A DNA stretch of 64,000 nt from Acidobacteriaceae bacterium (GTDB lineage: Bacteria; Acidobacteriota; Terriglobia; Terriglobales; Acidobacteriaceae). The position numbers and the translations under genes were made by a program. The stretch is taken from NCBI GenBank assembly GCA_003170825.1, contig PMYL01000019.1, positions 52,717-116,716 on the forward strand, read 5' to 3'. Below, piece by piece: positions 19,151-28,902 of the stretch; position 1 is the first letter of the stretch, and each line of letters opens with the position of its first letter. The notes beneath the pieces were generated by a model. The model searched no databases. It was not told where the DNA came from and saw only the letters and a program-made list of their open reading frames with translations.

Positions 19151-20245
19151 TCAGGGTTCGGCGCCGAGGGTTTCAGGTGTTACAGCTTTGTGGCGGACGT
19201 AGTTGTAAGGGGGGACGGTGTAGCCGCGCAGGAGGGCGATGCCGAGCTGGATGAGGCGGGGGCCGTAGGTTTCAGCTTCGTGGGAGATGGAGCCGATGAG
19301 GGCGCTCTTGCCGGTGCGCATCTCGCCGATGGCCTCGGGGATGCAGTCCTGGCCGGCGATGGCGAAGTCCTGCTCGCGGCCGGCCTGGCGGGCGGCGTCG
19401 AGGACGCCGAGGGCGCTCAAATCGGTGGCAGCGGCGACCAGGATGCGCTGTCCCTTGCGCTGGCCGCGGAGAAAATCGGAGATCGCCAGTTGGCTGGGCT
19501 GGCGCATGCCGTGGCCGTCGAGTTGGATGAAGCGGTCGGCGGGGATATCGGCGAGGCGGCCGCGAATGCCGTCGAAGGCGCCGGTGATGCGGCTCTGGAC
19601 AAAGCTGCCAGCCTCAGAGAATCCGACGCCGAGGATCCAGTCGGCTTTGCCCTTCCACTTGCGGAGGGCGTGCTGGGCGAGCAGGGAACCGGCTTCAAAG
19701 CCGGCCTCGAAGTTGTCCACGCCGAAGTAGGTGGCGTTGGGGTGGGGCACGTCGATGGCGACGAGGGGAATGTCGGCCTTCTTGAAGATGTGGGCCACGC
19801 GCGGGGCCACGTGCTCCTCGACCTGGAACTCGAGCACCAGGTCTACGCGCCTGGCGACAAACTCTTCGGCGTTCCGGATGGCGACATCGGGATCTGAGCG
19901 GTTATCGAGGGTAAGCAATTCGACGCCGGATGCGGCGGCGGCCGCGGTGATGCTCTGGGCGACGGTTACGGAGAAGGGCATCTCAGCGCTATGGGCGGCG
20001 AAACCGAAGCGCAGGCGGCGGGGGCGGGAAACGAGCCGGTAGAGGCCGTTCTGCGCCTGGGCGACATAGCCGCGGTGCGCCAAGGTCTTGAGGATGCGGT
20101 AGACGCTGGTCCTGGAGATCTTCGTCTTCTGGTAGACATCTTCGAGGGCGACGGGAGCCTGGCTATTCTCCAGCAGCTCGAGTACGTCGAGGGCCTTGGA
20201 GAGAATGGGAATCAGGTAGAGCCGTTTGATCTTTGTCCTGGGCAA
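19151..20245 (-). CDS. IclR-type HTH fused to a sugar-binding periplasmic-protein-like domain
   Basis: 364 residues. Residues about 10-72 are an IclR-like winged helix (LSKALDVLELLENS, SRTSVYRILKTLAHRGYV), and the remainder is a type-1 periplasmic-binding fold as in LacI and ribose-binding proteins (FGVDNFEAGFEAGSLLAQHA, ILVAAATDLSALGVLDAARQ). The ligand domain normally paired with IclR HTHs is a GAF-like fold, so this is an unusual pairing. No signal peptide, so cytoplasmic. It is divergent from the GH3 glucosidase with a 351-bp shared gap, suggesting sugar-responsive control of that gene. Confidence 0.85.
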   Translation of the reverse strand: MPRTKIKRLYLIPILSKALDVLELLENSQAPVALEDVYQKTKISRTSVYRILKTLAHRGYVAQAQNGLYRLVSRPRRLRFGFAAHSAEMPFSVTVAQSITAAAAASGVELLTLDNRSDPDVAIRNAEEFVARRVDLVLEFQVEEHVAPRVAHIFKKADIPLVAIDVPHPNATYFGVDNFEAGFEAGSLLAQHALRKWKGKADWILGVGFSEAGSFVQSRITGAFDGIRGRLADIPADRFIQLDGHGMRQPSQLAISDFLRGQRKGQRILVAAATDLSALGVLDAARQAGREQDFAIAGQDCIPEAIGEMRTGKSALIGSISHEAETYGPRLIQLGIALLRGYTVPPYNYVRHKAVTPETLGAEP

Positions 20246-20596
20246 GCGGTCATCTCCCGGCGCGCAATTTCAATAGCGAAACTGCACGCGCTCAAGGATA
20301 ACGCATTTCAAGCGCAGCTGTTCACGGCTGAGTGCCGATTGGCTATTGCAATTCGGATTTTGAGGACGGTACCCCCATGATGGTCCGGTTCCGTGGCCAT
20401 GCAGGCGAAATTTGCTTAAGGGAATTGCGGCTTCCCGGAGCGGAGGGCCGTCCTAAGGGAATAGAAGCAAATCATTTCTGCCGCTGGGCGCCGCGATGCG
20501 ATTGCCGGGCGAGAGCTGAGCACAAATCCGGCACACACCCGGCCAGAGCCGCGGCCTGTGTTCTAGAATTGGTGGGTTCCATTTTCAGGAGGCAAC
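20246..20596. other. Divergent promoter region regulator/GH3
   Basis: 351 bp with no gene. An 8-bp inverted pair ATTTGCTT (20410-20417) and AAGCAAAT (20465-20472) is present, 47 nt apart, plus AGGAGG just before the GH3 start. No clear LacI-like palindrome was found. Confidence 0.5.
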
Positions 20597-23203
20597 ATGC
20601 AGCATGCTAGCGAAGTGGGAAGAACGCAACGCGTCTTTCCGACCCTGTTTTTGTCCTTTACTGTCTTGATGGGCGCCGTCCTGTTTGCCGGGGCGGTAGG
20701 CCGGGCGCAGAGCGCAGACGACGAAAAGAAGATCAACGACACGATTTCAAAGCTCACGCTGGAGGAGAAGATTCATCTGCTCTCCGGTTCGAGCATTCAG
20801 GCTTCGACGGGGATTGCACGGCTGGGGATTCCGGCGTTCCGGATGAGCGACGGACCGATGGGCGCGCACGTTCCGCCGCCGTCGACGGCGTATGCGGCCG
20901 GGATCGGCCTGGCTGCGAGCTGGGACCGAGAGCTGGCGGTGCGGATCGGGACGCAGATCGGGCGGGACGCGAGGTCGCGCGGCGCCAGCTTCCTGCTTGG
21001 GCCGGGGGTGAACATTTATCGCGCGCCGCTGAACGGGCGCAACTTCGAGTATTTCGGCGAAGACCCGTTTCTGGCTGGTGAGACGGCGGTGGGCTACATC
21101 GACGGCGTGCAGTCGCAGGGCGTGAGCGCCACGATCAAGCACTATGCGGCCAACAATTCGGAGTACTTCCGGTTTACCGAGGACTCGGTGGTGAGCGAGC
21201 GGGCGCTCAGGGAGATTTACCTTCCGGCGTTCGAGGCCGCGGTGAAAAAGGCGCACGTGGGCGCAATCATGGATTCCTATAATCTGTTGAACGGCGAGCA
21301 CACCACGGCGAACTACCACCTGAATATGGAAATTGCGAAGCAGCAGTGGGGGTTCGACGGGGTGATGATGTCGGACTGGATGGCGACTCACGACGGCGTG
21401 GCGGCGGCCAACAGCGGGCTGGACCTGGAGATGCCCTTCGGGATTTACATGAACGAAAGAACCCTGCTGCCGGCGGTGAAGGACGGCACGGTGAAGGAAT
21501 CGGCGATCGACGACAAGATCCGGCGGCTGCTGCGCGTGGGCTACCGCTTTGGCTGGATCGGCCACGACCCGCTGGACGAGAGCATCCCGCGCTATAACCA
21601 GCAGGGACGGTTGGCGGCGCTTGAGGGCGCGCGCGAAGAGATTGTTCTGCTGAAGAACCAGGGCAATCTGCTGCCGCTGGATCCGAACAAGGTGAAGACC
21701 ATCGCGGTGATCGGGCCGGACGCTTTTCCGGCGATTTCGACGGCAGGGGGTAGCGGACAGGTTCCTGTCTACTCCGATGTCAGCGCCTTGAAGGGCATCA
21801 GCGACCGGCTGGGCGTGAACGCCAACGTGCTTTACGACCGGGGCGTGGCCAAGCTGTCGGTGCTGGCCATGCGCTCGGGGTTCAGTTTGTCCGCGGAGAA
21901 GTTTGCTCCCGGATTGACGGTAGAGACCTTCGACAATCCAGGGTTTACCGGCAAGCCAGTGGCCACCCGGACGGAGATGATGGCGAACAGCGGGCAGAAC
22001 ATGCTGGATAACCCGGACCTGGCAGAGTTGATCAGTACGGTCACCGCCGACCAGATGATGAGCTTCATGAATATGGGCGGGCCGCCGCGCTACAACCGCT
22101 GGACGGGCTACTACTTTGCCCGCGCTCCCGGCAATTATGTGGTTTTCGTCGAGAACCAGGGCAAATACAGGCTGACGATCGACGGCCAGGCTGCGATCGA
22201 CCACGCGGAGATTCCGAAGTCTGCGCTGGCGCAGAGGGTTGTGCCGCTGACTCCCGGACCGCACAAGGTTGTGCTCGATGTTCTGGGCGGCGAGCTATTC
22301 ACCGGTGAAGCCATCAAGATCGGCATCGCGCAGGAGGGCACGCTGGTGAACCAGTCGGCCATCGACCTGGCGAAGAAGGCGGATGCGGTGATCGTGGCCG
22401 TCGGCTACAACGCGGAGATCGAGACCGAGGGCGCGGATCGCGAGTTCCAATTGCCTCCGGGCCAGGATGAGCTGATCGAGAAGATTGCGGCGGCGAATCC
22501 GAACACCATTGTGACCGTGACGGCGGGCGGGAGCGTGGACGCTTCGCAGTGGATCGACCGCGTGGCTGCGCTGCTGCAGAACTGGTATCCGGGCCAGGAA
22601 GGCGGAACGGCGCTGGCCGAGGTGCTGTTCGGCGACGTGAACCCCTCGGGACGGCTGCCGATCAGTTGGGAACGGAGCCTGAAGGACAATCCGTCGCACG
22701 CGTACTATTACCCGACGCCGGGGACGCTGACGGTTCCATACAAGGACGATGTGTTTGTGGGCTACCGGGGCTACGAACATAACGGGGTGAAGCCGCTGTT
22801 CCCGTTCGGGTTCGGGCTGTCGTATACGAGCTTCAAATACTCGGGGCTGAAGATTCACCCGGCTGGCGGGGCGGGGGCTTACGAGGTCAGCTTCGATGTG
22901 ACCAACACCGGAACGCGGGCCGGGGCAGACGTGGCCCAGGTGTACGTGAGCGAAGATCAGCCCGAGGTTCCGAGGCCGCCTCAGGAGCTGAAGGGATTTG
23001 CGCGAGTGGCGCTCGATCCGGGCCAGACGCGGCGGGTGACGGTGCCGCTGGATGCGCGGAGCTTCAGTTGGTATGACGAGAAGGCAGCCGCGTGGCACGC
23101 CGATGCGGGCAGCTTCACGGTCCACGTCAGCCGGTCTTCGGCCGATCCCCAACTGGAGGGCAAGGTCAAGCTGGCGCAGGCGATCGTGGCGCCGGTCAAG
23201 TAG
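20597..23203 (+). CDS. Glycoside hydrolase family 3 beta-glucosidase with PA14 insert
   Basis: 868 residues. Signal peptide to about residue 38 (FAGAVGRAQSA). GH3 N-terminal barrel (LTLEEKIHLLSGSS, RMSDGPMGAH, LLGPGVNI, KHYAANNSEY) with the nucleophile Asp260 in MMSDW. The second domain follows, and between its halves (about 430-580) lies a PA14-like beta insert (YNRWTGYYFARAPGNYVVFV). The C-terminus is fibronectin type III-like (DVTNTGTRAGADVAQVYV). It releases glucose or similar sugars from beta-glycosides, probably in the periplasm. AGGAGG precedes the ATG. Divergent from the IclR/PBP regulator; a second GH3 lies at 55.8 kb. Confidence 0.92.
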   Translation: MQHASEVGRTQRVFPTLFLSFTVLMGAVLFAGAVGRAQSADDEKKINDTISKLTLEEKIHLLSGSSIQASTGIARLGIPAFRMSDGPMGAHVPPPSTAYAAGIGLAASWDRELAVRIGTQIGRDARSRGASFLLGPGVNIYRAPLNGRNFEYFGEDPFLAGETAVGYIDGVQSQGVSATIKHYAANNSEYFRFTEDSVVSERALREIYLPAFEAAVKKAHVGAIMDSYNLLNGEHTTANYHLNMEIAKQQWGFDGVMMSDWMATHDGVAAANSGLDLEMPFGIYMNERTLLPAVKDGTVKESAIDDKIRRLLRVGYRFGWIGHDPLDESIPRYNQQGRLAALEGAREEIVLLKNQGNLLPLDPNKVKTIAVIGPDAFPAISTAGGSGQVPVYSDVSALKGISDRLGVNANVLYDRGVAKLSVLAMRSGFSLSAEKFAPGLTVETFDNPGFTGKPVATRTEMMANSGQNMLDNPDLAELISTVTADQMMSFMNMGGPPRYNRWTGYYFARAPGNYVVFVENQGKYRLTIDGQAAIDHAEIPKSALAQRVVPLTPGPHKVVLDVLGGELFTGEAIKIGIAQEGTLVNQSAIDLAKKADAVIVAVGYNAEIETEGADREFQLPPGQDELIEKIAAANPNTIVTVTAGGSVDASQWIDRVAALLQNWYPGQEGGTALAEVLFGDVNPSGRLPISWERSLKDNPSHAYYYPTPGTLTVPYKDDVFVGYRGYEHNGVKPLFPFGFGLSYTSFKYSGLKIHPAGGAGAYEVSFDVTNTGTRAGADVAQVYVSEDQPEVPRPPQELKGFARVALDPGQTRRVTVPLDARSFSWYDEKAAAWHADAGSFTVHVSRSSADPQLEGKVKLAQAIVAPVK

Positions 23204-23213
23204 AGGCTTGAGA

Positions 23214-23304
23214 CCACCCCAGCGACGAAGACCCCGCCGCGGCGGGCTGGGGACCCCGAGTTCCTTCACCCCAGCGACGAAGACCTGTCGCTGGGGCCCC
23301 CGAG
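23214..23304. repeat. Two copies of a CCCCAGCGACGAAGACC hairpin repeat
   Basis: Copy 1 (23214-23260): CCCCAGC at 23217-23223 pairs with GCTGGGG at 23246-23252, with an inner palindrome at 23233-23246. Copy 2 (23267-23304): arms CCCCAGCGAC (23269-23278) and GTCGCTGGGG (23287-23296) around the loop GAAGACCT. A third member is at 32945-32982. They may also act as transcript ends for the GH3 gene. Confidence 0.75.
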
Positions 23305-23446
23305 TTTCGTATATGATGCCTTTGGCATCCAGGCAGAATGTTGAGTGCCGGCGCGTGGGAAACATGCGCAGACATTCTCGATTGGAACCGCAACTTTACG
23401 TGTTTTTGGGGGTTTTTCTCCGAAGAAAGGGTTCAGGAATACCACT

Positions 23447-26400
23447 ATGCGTTCTCTGCGTTCGCTTCTCTTGTGTGTATTGGCCAGTGCATTGCTATGC
23501 GGTACAGCGGCGATGGCCCAGAATTCCGCACCCGCCGCGCGGATCGTCAATCCGATTGACGAGAGCCAACTGACAACGCTCAAGGGCGCCATGCATCCGT
23601 TGGCCAACGCCAAAAACGACCGCGGAGCCGCGCCCGGCGACATGCAGCTCGACCGCATGCATCTGGTTCTGACGCGCGGCGCCAGCCAGGAAACGGCCCT
23701 GCGGCAACTCATCGGCCAGTTGCACACGCCGGGCAACGCCAGCTACCACAAATGGCTGACGCCGGACGAGTTCGGCAAGCAGTTCGGACCCTCCGATCAG
23801 GACATCGCGGCCGTTGAGACCTGGCTGACCGGGCACGGGTTCAGCGTGACCAAGGTGAACCCAGGGAAGCAGACCATCGAGTTTACCGGCAACGTGGCCC
23901 AGTTTCGCAGCGCCTTCCATGCCCAGATTCATAAATATGAGGTGAACGGCCAGACGCATTACGCGAACGCCGGCGATCCGCAGATTCCGGCGGCGCTGGC
24001 GCCCGTGGTGGGCGGATTCGTCTCGCTCAATAACTTCCAACTGAAGCACCCTATCAGTGTGCTGGGCAAGGCCACGTACGATCCGAAGACCGACAAGGCC
24101 ACGCCCGAGTGGACCTGGGGCACGAGCGCCGGCGTCAATTTTGTGCTTTCGCCGGGCGACTATGCCGTCCAGTACGACATCGGTCCGCTCTATACCGCTG
24201 GAATCAACGGAAGCGGCCAGGCCATCGCCATCGTCAACCCTTCCAACATCAACATCGGCCTGGTGAACCAGTTCCGCAGCCTCTTCGGTCTTCCGGTGAA
24301 CCCGCCGCAGGTCATCATCGACGGCAACGATCCGGGGGTTAATGGAATCAACAATCCCTATGGCCAAAACGGCTGGGCCGTCGAAGCTTACCTAGATGTG
24401 GAGTGGGCGGGAGCGGTCGCGCCAGGCGCCACCATCGATCTGGTCACCGCCGCCGACACGGCGCTGGAAAGCGGCATCATCCTCGCCGCCGAGCACGCCG
24501 TCTACGGCAACGTTGCGCCCATCATAAGCGTGAGCGTTGGCGAATGCGAGGCGGATCTGGGCAGCTCAAACAGCTTCATCAACGCGCTCTGGGAGCAGGC
24601 CGCCGCGCAGGGAATCACAGTGATGATTTCCTCAGACGACAACGGCTCCGCAGGATGCGACAACTTCGATACGCAGGAGTATGCAGTCGGCGGCCAGGCC
24701 GTGAATGGCTTTTCCTCGACGCCTTACAATGTCTCAGTGGGCGGAACGGACTTTTATTACAGCTTTTACCAGACCCAGAATGCCCCCCTTTCGGACTTCG
24801 CCCCCTACTGGACCACCACCCCGCAGGCGACACCCGCGGTTTCCTTGCTCCAGGTCATCCCCGAGCAGCCCTGGAACGACAGCCAGTATGGCCTGAACCT
24901 CTATAACGAGTTGACCGCTTCCGGCGACACAGCGTCCACTATTGTGGCAGGCAGCGGCGGCCCCAGCTCCATCTATCTCACCAAGCCTTCCTGGCAGACC
25001 GGATTCGGCGACGGGGTACGCGACTTACCCGACGTTTCTCTCTTTGCGGCCAACGGATCCAACTACAGCTTTTATCCCATCTGCGCCGACGATGGCGACT
25101 GCCAGACGGGGAGCAATCCCATTCAGATCTTCGGCGTCGGCGGAACTTCCGCTTCGGCGCCGTCGTTCGCGGGCATCATGGCGCTGGTCAATCAAAAGTA
25201 TGGACGCCAGGGCCAGGCGGATTATGTGCTCTATCCGTTGAAGACGCAGTTTCCGGCGGCCTTCCATGACGTCACGGTTGGCACCAACACCGTGCCCTGC
25301 GCCTATTCGCCGACGGCGAGCCTGGACTCGCCCGACTGCATCGCCGTCTCCAGCGCCCTCACCATCACCGATCCCTATCTTGGCCCGGCGACTGAAGGCC
25401 AGATAGGTACGGGCACGACCCCCGATTACAACGCTAAGGCGGGATACAATCTGGCCACCGGGCTGGGGACGATTGACGCGAATGTTCTGGTGACCGACTG
25501 GAATAAGATCTCGTTCGCCCCCACAACGACTACGCTGACGCCCTCCTCGACCAGCTTCCCCCACGGTACCGCGATCACGATCAGCGGCAACGTCACCCCC
25601 AGTACGGCGAGCGGCGACGTTGCGCTGATGACCAGCAGCACGGAGCCGGTCAATCAGGGGGAGACGTACTTCACACTGAATAGCGGGTCTTACTCGGGCA
25701 GCGTGAGTTACCTGCCGGGCGGCACCTATAACATCTGGGGCTCGTATGGCGGCGATGGCACGAACGGCATGAGCAGCTCGACGCCGGTTCAGATCACCGT
25801 GAGCCCGGAGAACAGCGTTATCGCCTTCAACATCTACTCATCCTCTGGCACGTATACTTCTACCTCGACCCCCGGAACCAATGTCGATTACGGGACGCAG
25901 CTATTGCTCAGCGCCCAGCCCGCTCCCGCCGCGGGGGGTTCGACGTACACGTACCCCACCGGAACGGTGACCTTCACAGACAATGGATCAACGGTCCTCA
26001 ACACGGCGGTGATCAATGCCGAAGGGGACGCGGAATACAATGCGCCGTTCTCCGTCGGTTCGCACTCGGTGACGGCCAGTTATAGCGGAGATAACAGCTA
26101 TAACAAGTCGACGGCTGCGGCAATCGTCTTTAAGGTCGTGCAGGATAAGCCGGTGATTATGGTGGGCGCTTCCAACCAGTATTCTTCGACCCAATACATC
26201 GGCGCGCAGAACCAGCCGACGGTGGTGAACGTCCAGGTGGAAAACAATGCCATCTACAATTCCTATTCCCCTGTTCCGGTAGCGCCCCCGACTGGGACGA
26301 TCACGGTGAGCGGTTTCCCGTCCGGCGTACCTACAAGCGCGGCCCTGAGCGCTGCCGTGGACCCGGCGACGGGGGCCCCGGAAGGCGTGGCCACCTTCAC

Positions 26401-28024
26401 CATTCCGGCAAGTACAAGTAGTGGAACCTATAGCGTCACGGTCAATTATCCCGGAGATGCGAATTATGCCGCTAACTCGGGCACAGCCACTGTACAAGTT
26501 GTGGGGGATACCGGGGGCTTCGCATCCACTACCACGGCGACCATGTCCGGGAGCATCTCGCCGACCACCAGCATTACCATCAACGGAACGGTGACGGGTC
26601 AGAGTGGACACGCGGCGCCTACCGGGGACGTTTTCATTTTCTCGTCCGGATACGGTGACATTGAGGTCGGGCTTTCTACACCGGCTTCCGGAGTTGTCTC
26701 AAGCTTCTCCTTCACTCTGAACAGTCAGTACTTGTTTCAGGGAGCCAACTTCATCACCCTCCAGTACACCGGCGACAAAACCTACTATCCCTCCGCCTTC
26801 CAACTGAGCAACCCGATCGCCAATCCGCTTTCAGACTTCACGCTGACGCCGGAAACAACCATTGTTCCCGTTCCCGCGGGCAGCAGCAGCGGTGGATCGA
26901 CTACGATCAACCTCGCATCTGTGAATGGCTTCAGCGGCAATGTCGCGCTCACCTGCACGCCGGCTGTGGGCATCACCTGCACGATTTCGCCCACGGAGGG
27001 GCTGAGCGGCGGCGGCAGCGCCGCGGCAACGCTGACCATCAATGCCGGGGAATATACGGCCAATCTGAGCTATAACGTGCAGATCACCGGCACGGACGCA
27101 ACGGGCAAATACGTACACACCCTGGGGATCGAGGCGGTGGTCAGCGGCTCACCGGCGGGTTCCACGAGCTTTGTCCTGAGCAATAGCGGGAACCTAACCC
27201 TGGCTCCCGGCGCCACAACCGGCAATACCTCGACCATTACCGTGACGCCTTTGGGCGCGTTTACCGGAACGGTTGGACTCACCTGCGCGGTCACCGGCCC
27301 CCCCATCCCCTCGGGCTATACCGCTCCCACCTGCAGCCTGGCTTCGCCGTCGGTGGCTTCCGGGTCGGGGATGGACGTGCTGACCGTGACTACAACCTCA
27401 ACGACCTATTCCACAGCCTACACGGTGACGGTCACCGGCACTTCGGGCGTCATTACGCAGACCACAGCCTTGACGGTCAACGTAGGCACTCCGAGCTTTG
27501 CACTAACTAACGGCGGCAGCATCACTGTGAGCCCCGGCGCGATGACGGGCAACACCTCGACGATTACCATAACGCCGTCGTATGCGTTTACCGGCACGGT
27601 CAGCCTGAGCTGCGCCATTGCCCTTACTGCCGCCAGCGATCCGGCGACTTGCAGCGTATCGGCGCCTCCGGCGATCACCGGCTCGGCGGCGGTAACGGCT
27701 ACGCTGACGGTGAACACTACGGCGGCTACCACGGCTCTTAACCAAACCAAGAAGCTGTTCTGGCCATCGGCGGGCGGGGCGGCGCTGGCGCTGGTGCTGT
27801 TCTTCGGCATTCCGAAACGGCGGCGTAACTGGCTGGCGATGCTCGGGCTGCTGGTATTCTTTGTTACCGTTGCCGGGATGGGTTGCGGCGGAGGCAGTGG
27901 TGGCGGTGGTGGTGGTAATTCCGGCACTACGGCTGGAACTTACACGGTGACCGTGACCGGTACTTCGGGAACTGGAGCATCGGCCATCACGCAAACGACC
28001 GCTGTGACCCTCATCGTGAATTAA
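23447..28024 (+). CDS. Large secreted sedolisin (S53, pro-kumamolisin) with Ig-like repeats
   Basis: 1525 residues from the ATG at 23447; upstream in-frame codons lack a ribosome site and would hide the signal peptide (LRSLLLCVLASALLCGTAAMA). A pro-kumamolisin activation domain (about 40-195) is followed by the S53 catalytic domain with Glu313 and Asp317 (EAYLD), the oxyanion Asp region SSDDNGS (about 397), and Ser568 in GGTSAS. From about 690 to 1430 there are repeated Ig-like modules (GTVTFTDNGS, ASYSGDNSY). The end has a hydrophobic segment, RRR, another hydrophobic segment, GCGGG, a Gly linker and a TYTVTVTGTSG strand. Acid-active endopeptidase outside the cell, probably surface-held. Confidence 0.92.
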   Translation: MRSLRSLLLCVLASALLCGTAAMAQNSAPAARIVNPIDESQLTTLKGAMHPLANAKNDRGAAPGDMQLDRMHLVLTRGASQETALRQLIGQLHTPGNASYHKWLTPDEFGKQFGPSDQDIAAVETWLTGHGFSVTKVNPGKQTIEFTGNVAQFRSAFHAQIHKYEVNGQTHYANAGDPQIPAALAPVVGGFVSLNNFQLKHPISVLGKATYDPKTDKATPEWTWGTSAGVNFVLSPGDYAVQYDIGPLYTAGINGSGQAIAIVNPSNINIGLVNQFRSLFGLPVNPPQVIIDGNDPGVNGINNPYGQNGWAVEAYLDVEWAGAVAPGATIDLVTAADTALESGIILAAEHAVYGNVAPIISVSVGECEADLGSSNSFINALWEQAAAQGITVMISSDDNGSAGCDNFDTQEYAVGGQAVNGFSSTPYNVSVGGTDFYYSFYQTQNAPLSDFAPYWTTTPQATPAVSLLQVIPEQPWNDSQYGLNLYNELTASGDTASTIVAGSGGPSSIYLTKPSWQTGFGDGVRDLPDVSLFAANGSNYSFYPICADDGDCQTGSNPIQIFGVGGTSASAPSFAGIMALVNQKYGRQGQADYVLYPLKTQFPAAFHDVTVGTNTVPCAYSPTASLDSPDCIAVSSALTITDPYLGPATEGQIGTGTTPDYNAKAGYNLATGLGTIDANVLVTDWNKISFAPTTTTLTPSSTSFPHGTAITISGNVTPSTASGDVALMTSSTEPVNQGETYFTLNSGSYSGSVSYLPGGTYNIWGSYGGDGTNGMSSSTPVQITVSPENSVIAFNIYSSSGTYTSTSTPGTNVDYGTQLLLSAQPAPAAGGSTYTYPTGTVTFTDNGSTVLNTAVINAEGDAEYNAPFSVGSHSVTASYSGDNSYNKSTAAAIVFKVVQDKPVIMVGASNQYSSTQYIGAQNQPTVVNVQVENNAIYNSYSPVPVAPPTGTITVSGFPSGVPTSAALSAAVDPATGAPEGVATFTIPASTSSGTYSVTVNYPGDANYAANSGTATVQVVGDTGGFASTTTATMSGSISPTTSITINGTVTGQSGHAAPTGDVFIFSSGYGDIEVGLSTPASGVVSSFSFTLNSQYLFQGANFITLQYTGDKTYYPSAFQLSNPIANPLSDFTLTPETTIVPVPAGSSSGGSTTINLASVNGFSGNVALTCTPAVGITCTISPTEGLSGGGSAAATLTINAGEYTANLSYNVQITGTDATGKYVHTLGIEAVVSGSPAGSTSFVLSNSGNLTLAPGATTGNTSTITVTPLGAFTGTVGLTCAVTGPPIPSGYTAPTCSLASPSVASGSGMDVLTVTTTSTTYSTAYTVTVTGTSGVITQTTALTVNVGTPSFALTNGGSITVSPGAMTGNTSTITITPSYAFTGTVSLSCAIALTAASDPATCSVSAPPAITGSAAVTATLTVNTTAATTALNQTKKLFWPSAGGAALALVLFFGIPKRRRNWLAMLGLLVFFVTVAGMGCGGGSGGGGGGNSGTTAGTYTVTVTGTSGTGASAITQTTAVTLIVN

Positions 28025-28047
28025 AGCGGTTGAACGAGCGCGGCGCG

Positions 28048-28073
28048 TTGGCCCTTCCTTTGGGGAGGGCCAA
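28048..28073 (+). terminator. Hairpin after the sedolisin gene
   Basis: TTGGCCCT (28048-28055) pairs with AGGGCCAA (28066-28073) around a short loop, 24 nt after the stop codon. Only a weak T stretch (GTGTTT) follows. Confidence 0.45.
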
Positions 28074-28122
28074 GGTGTTTATGGAGGGATTACGGGTGGG
28101 GAAAGGCTGCCGGTGGGGTTCG

Positions 28123-28170
28123 TGGTTTCCCACCCTTTCCGCACAAAGAAGCGGAAAGGATGGGGCACGG
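28123..28170. repeat. Dispersed hairpin repeat, copy B
   Basis: Arms CCCACCCTTTCCGC (28129-28142) and GCGGAAAGGATGGG (28151-28164). Same flanks as copy A at 1664-1709 (GGTTTCCCA left, GGGGCACGGGGC right). The stem differs from copy A on both sides in a pair-preserving way (TTTTCGC/GCGAAAA against TTTCCGC/GCGGAAA). Confidence 0.65.
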
Positions 28171-28228
28171 GGCTTTTGTGGGTGGGTGAGTGGCGGATCT
28201 TTAGGTACAGGGAAAGAGTCAATGCAGC

Positions 28229-28262
28229 AAAAAGCGGTAAAGGGGTTGATCCTCTACCGCTT
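28229..28262 (-). terminator. kdpC: Intrinsic terminator of the kdp operon
   Basis: On the minus strand AAGCGGTA (28262-28255) pairs with TACCGCTT (28239-28232), with further pairing inward (AGG/CCC), followed by a T-run to 28229. It is 33 nt downstream of the kdpC stop. Confidence 0.75.
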
Positions 28263-28294
28263 AATTGTGGGCGGGGAAGCCGCTTGGATGGGGG

Positions 28295-28864
28295 TTATTT
28301 CCCGAGTTTGTCGAGGGCGAGGTTCAGGTCCAGGACATTGACGCGGGGTTCGCCGAGGAGACCGAGCTGGCGGGCGGTGGTGTGCTGCTGGATGAGCTGG
28401 CGGACGCTGTCTTCGCTCAGGCCGCGGGCTTTGGCGACGCGGGGAGCCTGAAAGAAGGCGTCGTCGGGGGTGATGTCGGGATCGAGGCCGGAGGCAGACA
28501 TGGTGACCAGGTCGATGGGGACGGGATGGCCGGGGTTCTCGGCGGAGAGCTTGTCGATGGAGCCCTGGATGCGGTCGACCAGGGCCTTGCTGGATTGGGC
28601 CAGATTGGAGCCGCCGGAGGCGGTGGCGTCATAGCCGTTGCCCGCGGCCGAGGGGCGGGGATGGAAGTATTTGTCGGAGGTGAAGCTCTGGGCAATAAGC
28701 TCGGAGCCAATGTATGTACCGTCCTTGAGCTGGATAAGGCTGCCGCCAGCCTTGTGGGGGAAGATGAGGCCGGCGATGGCGGTGACGAAGAGCGGATAGC
28801 CCAGGCCCAGCAGGACGGTGGTAACGATGGTGAAGAGAATCGAGGTCTTCCAGACGGAATGCAC
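28295..28864 (-). CDS. kdpC: Potassium-transporting ATPase subunit C
   Basis: 189 residues. One N-terminal membrane helix (ILFTIVTTVLLGLGYPLFVTA), then the periplasmic part with FTSDKYFHPRPSAAGNGYDA, ASGGSNLA, VTMSASGLDPDI and VRQLIQQHT, the standard KdpC motif series. KdpC stabilises the KdpFABC complex at the KdpA-KdpB interface. Last gene of the operon, 38 nt after kdpB and followed by a terminator hairpin. Confidence 0.96.
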   Translation of the reverse strand: MHSVWKTSILFTIVTTVLLGLGYPLFVTAIAGLIFPHKAGGSLIQLKDGTYIGSELIAQSFTSDKYFHPRPSAAGNGYDATASGGSNLAQSSKALVDRIQGSIDKLSAENPGHPVPIDLVTMSASGLDPDITPDDAFFQAPRVAKARGLSEDSVRQLIQQHTTARQLGLLGEPRVNVLDLNLALDKLGK

Positions 28865-28902
28865 GGTGAATCTCCTTGCGGGGCCGGGCGCAGCCCCTGT
28901 GT

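Noticed and set aside
20410-20472. ATTTGCTT/AAGCAAAT inverted pair as operator of the IclR/PBP regulator
   Set aside because: Arms of only 8 bp set 47 nt apart are expected by chance at appreciable frequency; kept only as a note.
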